From GWE2-42-39 sp034003625 (GTDB lineage: Bacteria; Bacteroidota; Bacteroidia; Bacteroidales; Prolixibacteraceae), in contig JAVEYG010000008.1 of assembly GCA_034003625.1 (NCBI GenBank), forward strand, positions 1-64,000: DNA of 64,000 nt. Direction: 5' to 3'. Positions 1 through 8,720 of the stretch are shown here, in pieces (the stretch's first letter is position 1; every line of letters starts with the position of its first letter). The notes under the pieces are model-generated. The model did no database searches and was not told the DNA's origin. It saw only the letters and a program-made list of their open reading frames with translations. The translations under genes were made by a program, and so were the position numbers.

Positions 1-168
1 TAACTCTTCACCAGTTCAGAGTTATTTTCCAAAGTCAACAGAAAATCATCATCAGTTAGATTTGATGAATAAAAAAAAGAAGAATACAATGTCTAATTCG
101 GTCAACGTTATTTAGGCATGGACACTGTTAAACCTGAAACGTTGAACCTGAAACTTGTACATTGACTC

Positions 169-1176
169 ATGATACTGAGAATACTTAGAACCAACCATGC
201 GTATCATTTTATCCTGATCCCACTGATGGCTGTACTGCTTTGGTTGCCATCGCTGATCAAACCAGGGCCGTACCCCTTTTATGCGGGCGAGGATATGATG
301 CCTCTTTACCAGCCTGTTGCCTGGCTGATGGCGCAAAGTATTTTCCTGAACAGTATTATACCACTCACATTGCTGGTATTGCTGGCTTTCCTCCTCATCC
401 GGCTGAATATCCAGTATGCCTTTATTCGTATCCGCACCTTTTTGCCTGCCAGTCTGCTTATTCTCATCACCAGCGGGTTCAGTGGTATGCATTCCATGCA
501 CCCCGTGTATTTTGCTACTTTCTTTATCCTGTTTGCCATCGACCGTATTTTCGATTCGTATGAGAAAGAAAAAATTCATTCAAACGCTTTTGATGCCGGG
601 ATGCTCATTTCTATCGGTTCTCTTTTTTACATGAACCTGATTTTCTTTTTCCCGATGGTATGGGCTGGTCTTCGTGTGATTCACAAACAAATTAAATGGC
701 GCGACTTTGTATTGCCCCTGCTCGGCCTTTTACTTCCCTGGCTGTTTACTTTTGCCGGGTATTTCTTTTTCAATAAATTCCTCGATTTATTGGTTATCAT
801 TGAAAAGAATTTCATCACCGATAATGACTTCATCTCCTTCAATAATTTTTTCGACAACAATATTCCTCTTCTTGCCTATCTGGGGTTTCTGGGGTTTATT
901 ACCTTTCTCAGCAGTGTTTTTCTTTTGGTACAATACGGCGAAAAAAAAATCAGTTCCCGAAAATTCTTCCAGGTATTCTTTTTTGTTTTTCTGATTCCCC
1001 TGGCGCTGATTATTGCCGTGCCTGCCATTTCACACGAAATATTTATCATTCTGGCCATTCCGCTTTCTTTTTTGATATCCAACTATTTGGTATTTATGAA
1101 ACGAAGGTTTTGGGGTGAACTGTTTCTTTACATATTGCTTGCCGGGATTATCTATTTGCAATTTGCACCAAAATGA
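169..1176 (+). CDS. DUF6427-like multipass membrane protein
   Basis: A 335-residue, very hydrophobic protein with roughly nine or ten predicted membrane segments and short basic loops; no catalytic motif is visible. Length, the N-terminal stretch (ILRTNHAYHFILIPLMAVL) and a Phe-rich core fit the DUF6427 family of Bacteroidota inner-membrane proteins, whose function is unknown. The stop codon overlaps the start of the carbamoyltransferase by four bases (ATGA), so the two are translationally coupled and probably act in the same surface-glycan process. The ATG at 169 is the first good start after a gene-free lead of 168 bases. The family name is recalled from overall resemblance, not from a motif. 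Confidence 0.75.
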   Translation: MILRILRTNHAYHFILIPLMAVLLWLPSLIKPGPYPFYAGEDMMPLYQPVAWLMAQSIFLNSIIPLTLLVLLAFLLIRLNIQYAFIRIRTFLPASLLILITSGFSGMHSMHPVYFATFFILFAIDRIFDSYEKEKIHSNAFDAGMLISIGSLFYMNLIFFFPMVWAGLRVIHKQIKWRDFVLPLLGLLLPWLFTFAGYFFFNKFLDLLVIIEKNFITDNDFISFNNFFDNNIPLLAYLGFLGFITFLSSVFLLVQYGEKKISSRKFFQVFFFVFLIPLALIIAVPAISHEIFIILAIPLSFLISNYLVFMKRRFWGELFLYILLAGIIYLQFAPK

Positions 1177-2837
1177 ATCCATCTCGGGCAACACTGGCGA
1201 TATACGGGATACAGGACCGCTTCGACTATGAACATCCGTTTTACGTACACGACCACAATCTTTGCATTATGCAGAACGGGAGGGTTCGCGAATTTCTTCA
1301 ACTCGAACGTATTACCCGTCGCAAACGTGATAACCAACTGCACGAAAAACTATATTCAATCCTGAAAGAAAAAAAATTGCTTGCCGAAGAATTCGATCTT
1401 GTTTTTGTCGATAATGTGGTGGGCCGGACTTTTCTCACGTCACGGGGCGATGTCCGCTTCGAAGCGCCCCTCAGCGCCGGGCTGTCAAACGATTTGGAAG
1501 AAGGCCGCTGCTGGTGGTTTGGCCGTGAAACACGGGGGTGGGCGCTGAACCACGAGTTGGCACATATCTTTTCCTGCCTTCCTTTCTTCGGAAATTTCAA
1601 GGAAAACAGCTTGCTGGTGCATTTTGACGGAGGCGCCAGCCGAAGTAATTTCTCTGCATGGATTTTCAGGAATAACCAACTTCAATTACTCGAATACCAT
1701 TGGGAACTGAAAAAATTGAGCTCCATTTTCAATGCCAATGCGTTGGTTTTTGCCATCATTGGCGCCCGGCTGGAGGAACAAAATTCAGTACCCGGGAAAA
1801 TGATGGGTCTGGCCGGACATGGCCGTTACCGTTCTGAACTGGAAAAATGGCTCATCGAACATGATTTCTTCGAAAATATATGGAATCACAAGTCTGTATT
1901 TTTCCAGGAAGCAAAAAAAGCATTTGGTGCCGAGCTAAAATATTTCGATCAGAAAAATCCCTTTATTCAGGATGTGGTGGCAACACTTCACCAGATTTTT
2001 GTCAACGAAACGTTGTCTGTTTTTCGCAGGCTGAAAGAACAAACCGGCTGCGATAAACTTTATTACACAGGAGGTTGTGCGCTCAATATCGTTGCCAATA
2101 CCGAACTTGTAAACAGCGGTCTTTTTTCTGAAGTTTACATTCCTCCCTGTACCGAAGATTCAGGACTGGCGCTTGGCGCAGCAGCTTTTGCCGAGTGGAA
2201 AAAACATGGAAAGACAGAACTTCATTCGCCGTATTTGAATGGCTGGAAACTCGAAAATAATGCCTTTTCGTATTCGGAAGACGACGTTAGAAATTGTGCA
2301 GAAGCGCTGCTTGCCGGAAAGGTGATTGGCATTTGCAATGGTTTTGGTGAAGCGGGGCCGCGTGCGCTGGGAAATCGCAGTTTATTGTGTTTGGCCGGTT
2401 CAAAAGAACTGGCCCGGAAAATCAGTATGCAGCACAAAGGCCGGGAATGGTATCGCCCGGTGGCGCCTGTCATGCTCGAAAAAAACAGCCGCTACTTTAC
2501 CGGACTTGACAACATCTGTCCGCTCAGCAAATACATGCTGCTCGATTTTGCCGTCCTTCCTGAAAAACAAACAGAACTGGCAGGCGCTGTTCATGCCGAC
2601 GGAACAGCGCGCATTCAAACCATTTTCTCCCGCACCGACAATCCGTATTTATGGGATTTGCTGACGTATCTCGACGAACACCACCAGGTAAGAGCACTGA
2701 TCAATACTTCATTCAATGCCAAAGGCGAACCCATTGTTCACAGTGCAGATGATGCCTGTCACTCGGCACAAATCATGGGAATCGACGGGGTGGTGATTAA
2801 TGGACAGATAAATTTTGTAAATTCTATAACACACTGA
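1173..2837 (+). CDS. NodU/CmcH-type carbamoyltransferase
   Basis: A 554-residue protein with the layout of the NodU/CmcH O-carbamoyltransferases: an N-terminal Kae1-like ATPase domain and a C-terminal carbamoyl-transfer domain. Visible landmarks are the metal/nucleotide histidine motif NHELAH (about residues 126-131), HFDGGAS (about 150), the phosphate-loop-like YTGGCALN (about 290), PCTEDSGLALGAA, and the family hallmark GPRALGNRS near residue 395. Known members transfer carbamoyl from carbamoyl phosphate, via carbamoyl-AMP, to a hydroxyl on a sugar or antibiotic. Here the acceptor is probably a surface polysaccharide or lipid-linked sugar, given the coupled membrane protein and the nonulosonate/flippase cluster nearby. 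The acceptor itself cannot be read from sequence. Confidence 0.9.
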   Translation: MNPSRATLAIYGIQDRFDYEHPFYVHDHNLCIMQNGRVREFLQLERITRRKRDNQLHEKLYSILKEKKLLAEEFDLVFVDNVVGRTFLTSRGDVRFEAPLSAGLSNDLEEGRCWWFGRETRGWALNHELAHIFSCLPFFGNFKENSLLVHFDGGASRSNFSAWIFRNNQLQLLEYHWELKKLSSIFNANALVFAIIGARLEEQNSVPGKMMGLAGHGRYRSELEKWLIEHDFFENIWNHKSVFFQEAKKAFGAELKYFDQKNPFIQDVVATLHQIFVNETLSVFRRLKEQTGCDKLYYTGGCALNIVANTELVNSGLFSEVYIPPCTEDSGLALGAAAFAEWKKHGKTELHSPYLNGWKLENNAFSYSEDDVRNCAEALLAGKVIGICNGFGEAGPRALGNRSLLCLAGSKELARKISMQHKGREWYRPVAPVMLEKNSRYFTGLDNICPLSKYMLLDFAVLPEKQTELAGAVHADGTARIQTIFSRTDNPYLWDLLTYLDEHHQVRALINTSFNAKGEPIVHSADDACHSAQIMGIDGVVINGQINFVNSITH

Positions 2838-2966
2838 ACCATATACAATTGAGAATTATGGGCACTTCCCTGTCGAACCCCGATACCGCAGTTGCGGGTT
2901 GCGGACTTTGTTGTCAGCACAGAAATGGCAATTAATTATAGCGACATGTTGACTGCTGGTGTTATT

Positions 2967-4811
2967 TTATTGCCATATTAATTTCGAAATTTCAAATAAT
3001 AATTTTTGTCTTTGTTCTAATTCCTGTGGTCCAAAATGATTAATCGGCACTAAATCCAACGCAAATTTTTGTTTTAAATCATCCATATCTTTTTTGGACT
3101 TATATGTATCTTCCCGTAATGTTTCATTCCAATAGAGCGTATTGGCATATGTCTTTAATTTATCGGTATATGTCTCATTATTGCTTGAAATGTTATCACG
3201 TCCTTTTAACAAAAGGATTCCACCAATTCGATTGCGTTCCTGCTCGAACAAATCTTCATCATTGTTAAACAAAGCCATATTCTCGTTATTGTGAGATAGA
3301 ATATGCTCAATATGGAAACCTGTTTTGGAACCAGTTTTTGATACCAAATCTTCAATTGGATGTTTCATTCCAAGATTTAGATTGAGTGCGAAAAATAAAT
3401 CAACACGAGCAAAGAAATATCTTTTAAAACGAGTGTTAAGATTTATACCTGTATTTCTAAAATATGCATATTGTAATGGTTGTGTTGCTTCAGAATTCCT
3501 TCTATTAGTTAATTCTTCAAGTAGATATTTGTCAAATACTTTTCTAATGTCGTTTAATTCACCATCTCGAATTTCACTTGAGATTTTAAATAGTATATCA
3601 TTAAACGCATTGCTATCATAAGCACTTTGTAGTTGCAAAAGAGAAAACAATCTGTCAATTTCGTTTGACACTACTCGAATTTTATCGTCTTCTTGGTAGT
3701 CATTCAGTTTGCATGCAGACAATATAAGAAGAAACTGTCCATCCATTTCATTTAATCTATTAAAAAAAACGGTTGGGTAGTTTTCTTTTTTATTGTAATA
3801 CGCTTCAATAATTTTTACATACAATCCAGAATAATATGTAAATGTCTTTTCCAAAAAAGATTTTACTTCTGAAGGATTGTGTTTTAATTTGAGCAAATTA
3901 TTAATGTCATTCGCAAACATTTCTCGATGATAATCTCCATCAAAGCGAGTACCTTCCTTCCTTGTGTCAGCATATTTGGCTTTCAGATAGTATCTGAAAA
4001 ATGTATCAATTTCGTCATCCTTATGCTTATTTATTGCTTTCACTTTGGTTTCCCAAAGTCCATTATAATTCTTTTTATCCAACTCAATTTTATCAATTTG
4101 ACCAAGAAGTTTCCCTTTAAGTATTTCGTATGGTTTTAATCTAATACCTCTATCATTTATTACTTCAAAGACCATTGGAACATTTGTTTGCTCAACTGAT
4201 AAATTAATCATTACTAAGCGATAAAGAAAGTAATAGACAAACGTTTCAAATTTATGAGAATTAGGCAACTCCGTATTTAGCCATTTAAAAATTGTCTGAT
4301 AATTATTTAAAACGTTTACCGATGTGATGCCAGAACTAACATCCATTTCCTTAAAATCTTTAGTATTCTCAAATAAGTCGGTAAAAATTTGTTTGTGTCT
4401 TTCATGGTTCATCCAAAAGGAAAAATCAACTCCTGAATATCCGGCTATCTTACTTTCAAGCCACTTATTTGTTTTAGATTTATATTGATTTGAAAAATGG
4501 TAAAGATTGATTAAAATCAAAGTTAATGTTGTCAAGCGTTGTTGCCCGTCCACTACATAAACTTTTCCATCTATTGTGTTAGTAACATAAGTGTTTAGAT
4601 AATACCATGGATATTTTGCCATAACAACCTCTTTAGAAGGGTCTAATGATTTGTTATTTTCGTATTCTTGATTGAATTTGAAAAATATATCATCAAGTAG
4701 TCTTAAAACAGGTTCATTTGTCCATTTGTAATCACGCTGATAAAAATCAATGTAGTACGTAGTATTTGAAAATACTCTATCAATATTCTGATTATCGGGT
4801 GCTATTTCCAT
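2967..4811 (-). CDS. DUF262 / DUF1524 (GmrSD-type) protein
   Basis: A 614-residue protein with the two-domain plan of GmrSD-like nucleases in one chain. The N-terminal DUF262 (ParB/Srx-like NTP-binding) domain carries DGQQR at residues 88-92; the C-terminal DUF1524 HNH-type domain shows HIEHILSHN near residue 500 and the downstream N-x-x-G-G-x-L-L-L block. The usual Pro-Gln after the HNH histidine is replaced by Ser-His. Family members restrict modified phage DNA or accompany phosphorothioate systems; others are uncharacterised. The gene stands alone, is visibly richer in A+T than its neighbours, and sits between two surface-polysaccharide genes, all consistent with an acquired defence gene. 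No methylase or modification partner is present in the window. Confidence 0.85.
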   Translation of the reverse strand: MEIAPDNQNIDRVFSNTTYYIDFYQRDYKWTNEPVLRLLDDIFFKFNQEYENNKSLDPSKEVVMAKYPWYYLNTYVTNTIDGKVYVVDGQQRLTTLTLILINLYHFSNQYKSKTNKWLESKIAGYSGVDFSFWMNHERHKQIFTDLFENTKDFKEMDVSSGITSVNVLNNYQTIFKWLNTELPNSHKFETFVYYFLYRLVMINLSVEQTNVPMVFEVINDRGIRLKPYEILKGKLLGQIDKIELDKKNYNGLWETKVKAINKHKDDEIDTFFRYYLKAKYADTRKEGTRFDGDYHREMFANDINNLLKLKHNPSEVKSFLEKTFTYYSGLYVKIIEAYYNKKENYPTVFFNRLNEMDGQFLLILSACKLNDYQEDDKIRVVSNEIDRLFSLLQLQSAYDSNAFNDILFKISSEIRDGELNDIRKVFDKYLLEELTNRRNSEATQPLQYAYFRNTGINLNTRFKRYFFARVDLFFALNLNLGMKHPIEDLVSKTGSKTGFHIEHILSHNNENMALFNNDEDLFEQERNRIGGILLLKGRDNISSNNETYTDKLKTYANTLYWNETLREDTYKSKKDMDDLKQKFALDLVPINHFGPQELEQRQKLLFEISKLIWQ

Positions 4812-4893
4812 ATTTATTTGTTTATAATTCTATTCAATATAGACGGTTATGGTTCTTTACACTTGTTGCCAACTAACTTATATCCTGCAAAAT

Positions 4894-5397
4894 TCAAATA
4901 CTTTTCAGATACAGCTCCATTGCTTTTTCGAACAGGTCTTCATCTTCGAGAATATATTCCACAAATTCGCGGAAAGCGCCATCGCCCCCATTTTTCTTTA
5001 AAACATGTACTGCATGCGATTTCACATAGTCGGGCGCATTGGCCGGGCAGGCCGAAAAACCCACCGCATCGAGCATCGGAATATCGTTGATGTCGTCGCC
5101 AATATAAGCCACTTCTTTCAGCGAAATGTCGTATTTTGCGCACAGGGTTTTGGCCGTCTCCAGTTTGTTTTTAATACCCATGTGCAATTCTGTAATTTTC
5201 AGTTTCTCGGCACGGCGCCGCACAATTTCAGTGTTTTCACCGGTGATAATTCCCAGCGGGATTTCAAGCAAACGAAGAAATAAAACACCTGCACTATCGG
5301 AAGTATTAAATTTTTTCCATTCATTCCCGGTTTGGTCGTAATACATACCGCCATCGGTCCAAACGCCATCAATATCAGTCAATACCAGTTTTATCAT
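4894..5397 (-). CDS. KdsC-like HAD phosphatase, probably nonulosonate-9-phosphate phosphatase
   Basis: A 167-residue C0-type (capless) HAD phosphatase of the KdsC family: the nucleophile motif DIDGVWTDG lies at residues 8-16 and the acidic metal motif GDDINDIPML near residue 105. KdsC enzymes hydrolyse KDO-8-phosphate, but relatives next to NeuB genes in Bacteroides dephosphorylate KDN-9-phosphate or a similar nonulosonate phosphate. The start overlaps the NeuB stop by four bases, so it should act directly on that enzyme's product. A stand-alone phosphatase here argues that the synthase makes a phosphorylated acid (from a hexose- or HexNAc-6-phosphate) rather than free sialic acid. Cytoplasmic. 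Confidence 0.85.
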   Translation of the reverse strand: MIKLVLTDIDGVWTDGGMYYDQTGNEWKKFNTSDSAGVLFLRLLEIPLGIITGENTEIVRRRAEKLKITELHMGIKNKLETAKTLCAKYDISLKEVAYIGDDINDIPMLDAVGFSACPANAPDYVKSHAVHVLKKNGGDGAFREFVEYILEDEDLFEKAMELYLKSI

Positions 5398-6434
5398 CGG
5401 ATCAGGTTTGGGTAAATAATTTCATCTTTTTCAATATTTTGCAGGGCGGTCTTGCCGATTACCTGTTCTTTTTCGGCCCATTTGAAACCATCGCCGGGGC
5501 TCAACAGGTGCAGGTCGTTTTCACTGATTGTTTCGCCTTTTTTAATCGTCCGGTTGGTGGCAATTGAACGTTCGAGCTTGGTTCGTGTTTCGCGGGTTAC
5601 TTCGCTGGCCGACAAACCGTACTGGCCCATCGCCATTTCAATGTTGCGAATGTCGCGCACCATACGCCAGATACCATCCGGTTCGAGCGACCCGCGGTGG
5701 TCGGTGCCTTTCATGTTGCGGTCGAGTGTAACGTGCTTTTCAATGATTTTTGCACCCAGCGAAACTGCGACCACAGGCACCACAATCCCAATGGAATGGT
5801 CAGAATAACCAATCGTGTAATCCGGATAATGATCCTGCAAAAAGCGGATGCTTTCGAGGTTGATATTTTTGTATTCCGACGGATACTGCGACAAACAATG
5901 CAGAATGCTGATATTGGAATGGTAGCGGGTAATTACCGCCAACGCATCGTCCAGTTCTTTTTGTCCACCCATGCCGGTCGACAAAATGATCGGTATTTTG
6001 GTTTCGGCCATGGCTGCCAGCAGCGGCAGGTTGGTCAGGTCGCGCGAAGCCACTTTCAAACGGTCGGGCATAAACAGTTTCAGCATCGACAGGCAGCCTT
6101 TTGCACAAAGCGTTTCCACTACATCAAGACCCCGGTCTTTCGCGTAACGGTACACTTCGAAATGTTCCTCGTCGTCGAGTTCAAGCGCCTGCCGGTGTTC
6201 CCCGTATGTTTTGCCAAACGAATGTTCGTTCCGATACGGGCGCATCATGGCCGAAGCCGAAAGTTCTTCGTTCAGGTCGCGGCGGGTCATTTTTACAGCG
6301 TTCATCGGCGCCAGATGTTGCCCGAACAAAAAATCGGTTACCGGTTTGCTGATTTCGTCGATCAGTTTTTTTGCAATTTCCACTTCTCCGTTGTGGTTTT
6401 GCCCGATTTCGCCAATTATGTAGGTTGATCTCAT
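5394..6434 (-). CDS. NeuB-family nonulosonate (KDN/sialic acid-type) synthase
   Basis: A 346-residue NeuB-family protein: a TIM-barrel synthase domain (about residues 1-280, starting YIIGEIGQNHNG) followed by a C-terminal SAF/antifreeze-like domain (about 290-345, ATNRTIKKGETISENDL). Key barrel motifs include LSTGMG, YPSEYKNINLESI, GYSDHSIG and EKHVTLDR. These enzymes condense phosphoenolpyruvate with a mannose-type sugar or its 6-phosphate. Because a KdsC-like phosphatase follows with a four-base overlap, a 9-phosphate product is likely (KDN-9-P or Neu5Ac-9-P). The exact sugar cannot be set from sequence: KDN is favoured because the same gene trio makes KDN in Bacteroides, but legionaminate-like acids remain possible. 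Confidence 0.88.
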   Translation of the reverse strand: MRSTYIIGEIGQNHNGEVEIAKKLIDEISKPVTDFLFGQHLAPMNAVKMTRRDLNEELSASAMMRPYRNEHSFGKTYGEHRQALELDDEEHFEVYRYAKDRGLDVVETLCAKGCLSMLKLFMPDRLKVASRDLTNLPLLAAMAETKIPIILSTGMGGQKELDDALAVITRYHSNISILHCLSQYPSEYKNINLESIRFLQDHYPDYTIGYSDHSIGIVVPVVAVSLGAKIIEKHVTLDRNMKGTDHRGSLEPDGIWRMVRDIRNIEMAMGQYGLSASEVTRETRTKLERSIATNRTIKKGETISENDLHLLSPGDGFKWAEKEQVIGKTALQNIEKDEIIYPNLIR

Positions 6435-7183
6435 TTGCTGTTTTTGTCAATTTCAAGTTTCATCTGCTGCAACAATTCCGGGTTTTTATCCAGAAAAGCA
6501 ACTACTTCGTCGATGTCAAAATTAGGGTTTTGCAACTTCATTTCAGCATAAATTTTTTGCTGAAGGCTGAAATCGACAGGAGTGTCCAGTGTCAAACGGA
6601 TATCGGAACGTGAAAAAATAAATTCAGGCGCATCCAGAAAACGGACATTAAAAAGTTGCGGATGCCCGTAAAGATAATTGGTAACGTGTTCGATATACAA
6701 TTTGTCGGAAGTAAGTGAGGCCGCCTTTTGCAAGGCCTCCAAAGTTGTCATTTCAGCAAAAAAACCAAAATGGGTTTTTATCGACGGGCGGTTTCCGCTA
6801 AACTGAAAACTCAGGTAATCAGACGGATTCTTTGCAAATTCTTCCGCCAAAACCAGGATAGAAGCCGCATCAAGAAAGGGGTTGTCGGCACATACACGGA
6901 CGATATTTTTTACCTGAAACTGTTTGGCTGCGCCGATAAAACGTGCCAGCACATTTTCTTCGGAACCGCGGAAAATTCCGATTGGATATTTTTCTGCTTT
7001 TGCCACCAATTGGTTGTCAGCCGGATTATCGGTCGTTGCCAGCACGATGGGAAATCCGGTTGTCAGCAGTTTCTCCAGCAAAATTTCGATGATGCTTTTC
7101 CCGTCGTAAAACGGGAGCACCACCTTTTGTGGCATGCGGGTCGAACCGGTCCGGGCTTGTATGATGATGGATGTTTGAGACAT
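6431..7183 (-). CDS. SpsF/NeuA-type cytidylyltransferase
   Basis: A nucleotidyltransferase of the SpsF/CMP-nonulosonate synthetase type. The N-terminus SIIIQARTGSTRMP is the nucleotide-binding signature, followed by conserved blocks ADNPFLD and LTLDTPVDF. It would transfer CMP from CTP to the acid made by the two downstream genes, giving the activated donor for a surface-glycan transferase. The ATG at 7183 is preferred because family members begin a few residues before IIIQAR; an upstream ATG at 7195 would add four residues. The stop overlaps the NeuB start by four bases. Synthesis genes for the sugar substrate and a dedicated glycosyltransferase are not in the window. Confidence 0.85.
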   Translation of the reverse strand: MSQTSIIIQARTGSTRMPQKVVLPFYDGKSIIEILLEKLLTTGFPIVLATTDNPADNQLVAKAEKYPIGIFRGSEENVLARFIGAAKQFQVKNIVRVCADNPFLDAASILVLAEEFAKNPSDYLSFQFSGNRPSIKTHFGFFAEMTTLEALQKAASLTSDKLYIEHVTNYLYGHPQLFNVRFLDAPEFIFSRSDIRLTLDTPVDFSLQQKIYAEMKLQNPNFDIDEVVAFLDKNPELLQQMKLEIDKNSK

Positions 7184-7214
7184 GCAGAAGTACATTAAAG
7201 ATTAACAATCAGGA

Positions 7215-8720
7215 TCATCTTTTTATCGTATCTTTTTTCTCGATTTTAGCTAATGCTTCCGGGGTCAGATGATATTTCCCTGTTTTGGCAGCTCCTCTAA
7301 ATTCAATAAAATTAATTGTTTTGAGAATTTGCAAATAACGTTTTGCCGTTGCATTTGACTTTCCTGTTTTATTCATTATTTCGATTATTGATACCCCTTT
7401 ACTGTTTGTTATCATTGCTTTTACAATATCACTTACAGCATTAATTACAGCATCACTTACAGCATCAATAACACCCCTTTCTGCTGCATCATTTACAGCG
7501 TCATTTACAGCGTCATTTACAGCGTCATTTACAGCGTCGTCAGTATTGGAAGATACAGTAATGCCATTAAATGTGAGAGTTGTAACACCGGAATTACTTT
7601 CCCATATAGGTCCCGGATAACCTTTTTCTTTACAATCATCGATCATTTTAATGGTTCCACGACCAATCTTTTCTATCAATTGTCTTAAAAAACAGATGTG
7701 GGCAATATCTGGATTACGGGGAACGGATAAATGGTTTTTAGCAAGGGAGGCCGGTGTATACCCTCCGTATAATTCACCCGTGTTAGTTATTTCTAAGCGA
7801 TCGGGATAAAAAGAAATGGCAACAGTTCCCGATGCAGAAGTGAAGTCGCGATGAATAAGGGCATTCATCAAACCTTCACGGAGCGCTGATTTAGGAAAAG
7901 CAGAATCCTCACGAAGCCACTTTTTATCTGAAAATCTACTTTTCGTCGCAATATTAACATCGAAGAACTGAAGAATTTCCTCAATGTTCCGGAAAAGATT
8001 GCCTTCAAAAAATTTATCGTGGACAAATGTATCTGAAGATTTTGATCCTTTAAAAACAGTAAGACGGACACGGCATTGTGGTAAATATCGCGTTGGTTCT
8101 TTTGCAAATAAAACAACGGCAGCGTTGGTTAAACTACCATTTCTGTATAGCCCGTAGTGAATCAGGAAATCTTCAATTTCTTTTTCCGGAAAAACTTTTC
8201 CCCTTCCGTAAAGCGTCAAATCTTTTAATGTCTTCCGGATTTCTAAATCGTCTAAATCGCTTAAATCAATACCTAAAGCTGGTTGGCGCTCCCAGTGCAG
8301 TTCTGTTTTTTGGCGTTCTATAATAAGTTTTGAAATATCGTTTGCCGTTGCTTTTACCGTTTTTGTTTTCTTCCTGTAATAAATTGCACCATTAAAAATG
8401 TAAGGTGGTTTTGAGCCATTCCATACTTTTACCAAAAGGATCGGTTTATTATCAATCACCTCTGTTGATACCGTAATTGGAACTTCAGGAACAATAGACC
8501 GGAATAAATAACTTTTTAAATCTGATTCTTGCTTGTCTGCGTCGTTTATACCAATTATTTTACCATCATCCTGCACGCCAATAAGGATCGTTCCTCCGTT
8601 CGCATTTAAAAGTGCACAAAGGGTTTTTGCAATATCATCTTTGCGAACCACTTCCATGAATTCAAGCTGTTCGCTTTCGCCTTGTTTAATAAGGTTCCTG
8701 ATAAGTTGTTCGTCTTTCAT
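7215..8720 (-). CDS. AlbA_2 (Schlafen-type) / GHKL ATPase / winged-helix protein
   Basis: A 501-residue protein with three recognisable parts: an N-terminal AlbA_2 (Schlafen-like) nucleic-acid domain (about residues 12-130; LEFMEVVRKDDIAK, NANGGTILIGVQDDG), a RecG-C/HATPase_c_4 ATPase domain (about 270-385; LMNALIHRDF, ITNTGELYGG, GRGTIKMI), and a C-terminal winged helix (SIIEIMNKTGKSNATAKRYL). Between ATPase and helix lies a four-residue repeat stretch (NDAV and variants) encoded by a 12-base tandem repeat. Such proteins are usually annotated as transcriptional regulators; some relatives are linked to phage defence. It overlaps the DUF4062 gene by four bases and lies 31 bases upstream of the cytidylyltransferase gene, inside the nonulosonate operon. 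Confidence 0.85.
   Translation of the reverse strand: MKDEQLIRNLIKQGESEQLEFMEVVRKDDIAKTLCALLNANGGTILIGVQDDGKIIGINDADKQESDLKSYLFRSIVPEVPITVSTEVIDNKPILLVKVWNGSKPPYIFNGAIYYRKKTKTVKATANDISKLIIERQKTELHWERQPALGIDLSDLDDLEIRKTLKDLTLYGRGKVFPEKEIEDFLIHYGLYRNGSLTNAAVVLFAKEPTRYLPQCRVRLTVFKGSKSSDTFVHDKFFEGNLFRNIEEILQFFDVNIATKSRFSDKKWLREDSAFPKSALREGLMNALIHRDFTSASGTVAISFYPDRLEITNTGELYGGYTPASLAKNHLSVPRNPDIAHICFLRQLIEKIGRGTIKMIDDCKEKGYPGPIWESNSGVTTLTFNGITVSSNTDDAVNDAVNDAVNDAVNDAAERGVIDAVSDAVINAVSDIVKAMITNSKGVSIIEIMNKTGKSNATAKRYLQILKTINFIEFRGAAKTGKYHLTPEALAKIEKKDTIKR
7491..7538 (-). repeat. 12-base tandem repeat, four perfect copies, in the AlbA_2/ATPase gene
   Basis: Four consecutive exact copies of the + strand unit ATTTACAGCGTC occupy 7491-7538, with degenerate copies (TTACAGCATCA-like) further left to about 7440. 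Being a multiple of three, copy-number change keeps the reading frame and only lengthens or shortens the NDAV linker between ATPase and winged helix. Perfect identity suggests recent slippage. Confidence 0.9.

Noticed and set aside
1..168. Small gene at the window start
   Set aside because: Only a 16-codon frame and short direct repeats (AACCTGAAAC twice); nothing supports coding.
112..579. 155-codon antisense frame opposite the DUF6427 gene
   Set aside because: Low-complexity polar composition typical of the reverse of a hydrophobic gene; no family resemblance.
2838..2966. tRNA-like fold in the gap after the carbamoyltransferase gene
   Set aside because: A GGGGTTCGA-like word and a 5-base hairpin (2886-2897) are present but no acceptor or anticodon arms.
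2838..4893. Integron-like cassette ends around the DUF262 gene
   Set aside because: CAACAA-type words occur on both sides but no matching attC core pairs or repeated ends could be aligned.
5697..6428. 243-codon antisense frame opposite the NeuB gene
   Set aside because: Mirror of a well-supported gene, with no recognisable motif.
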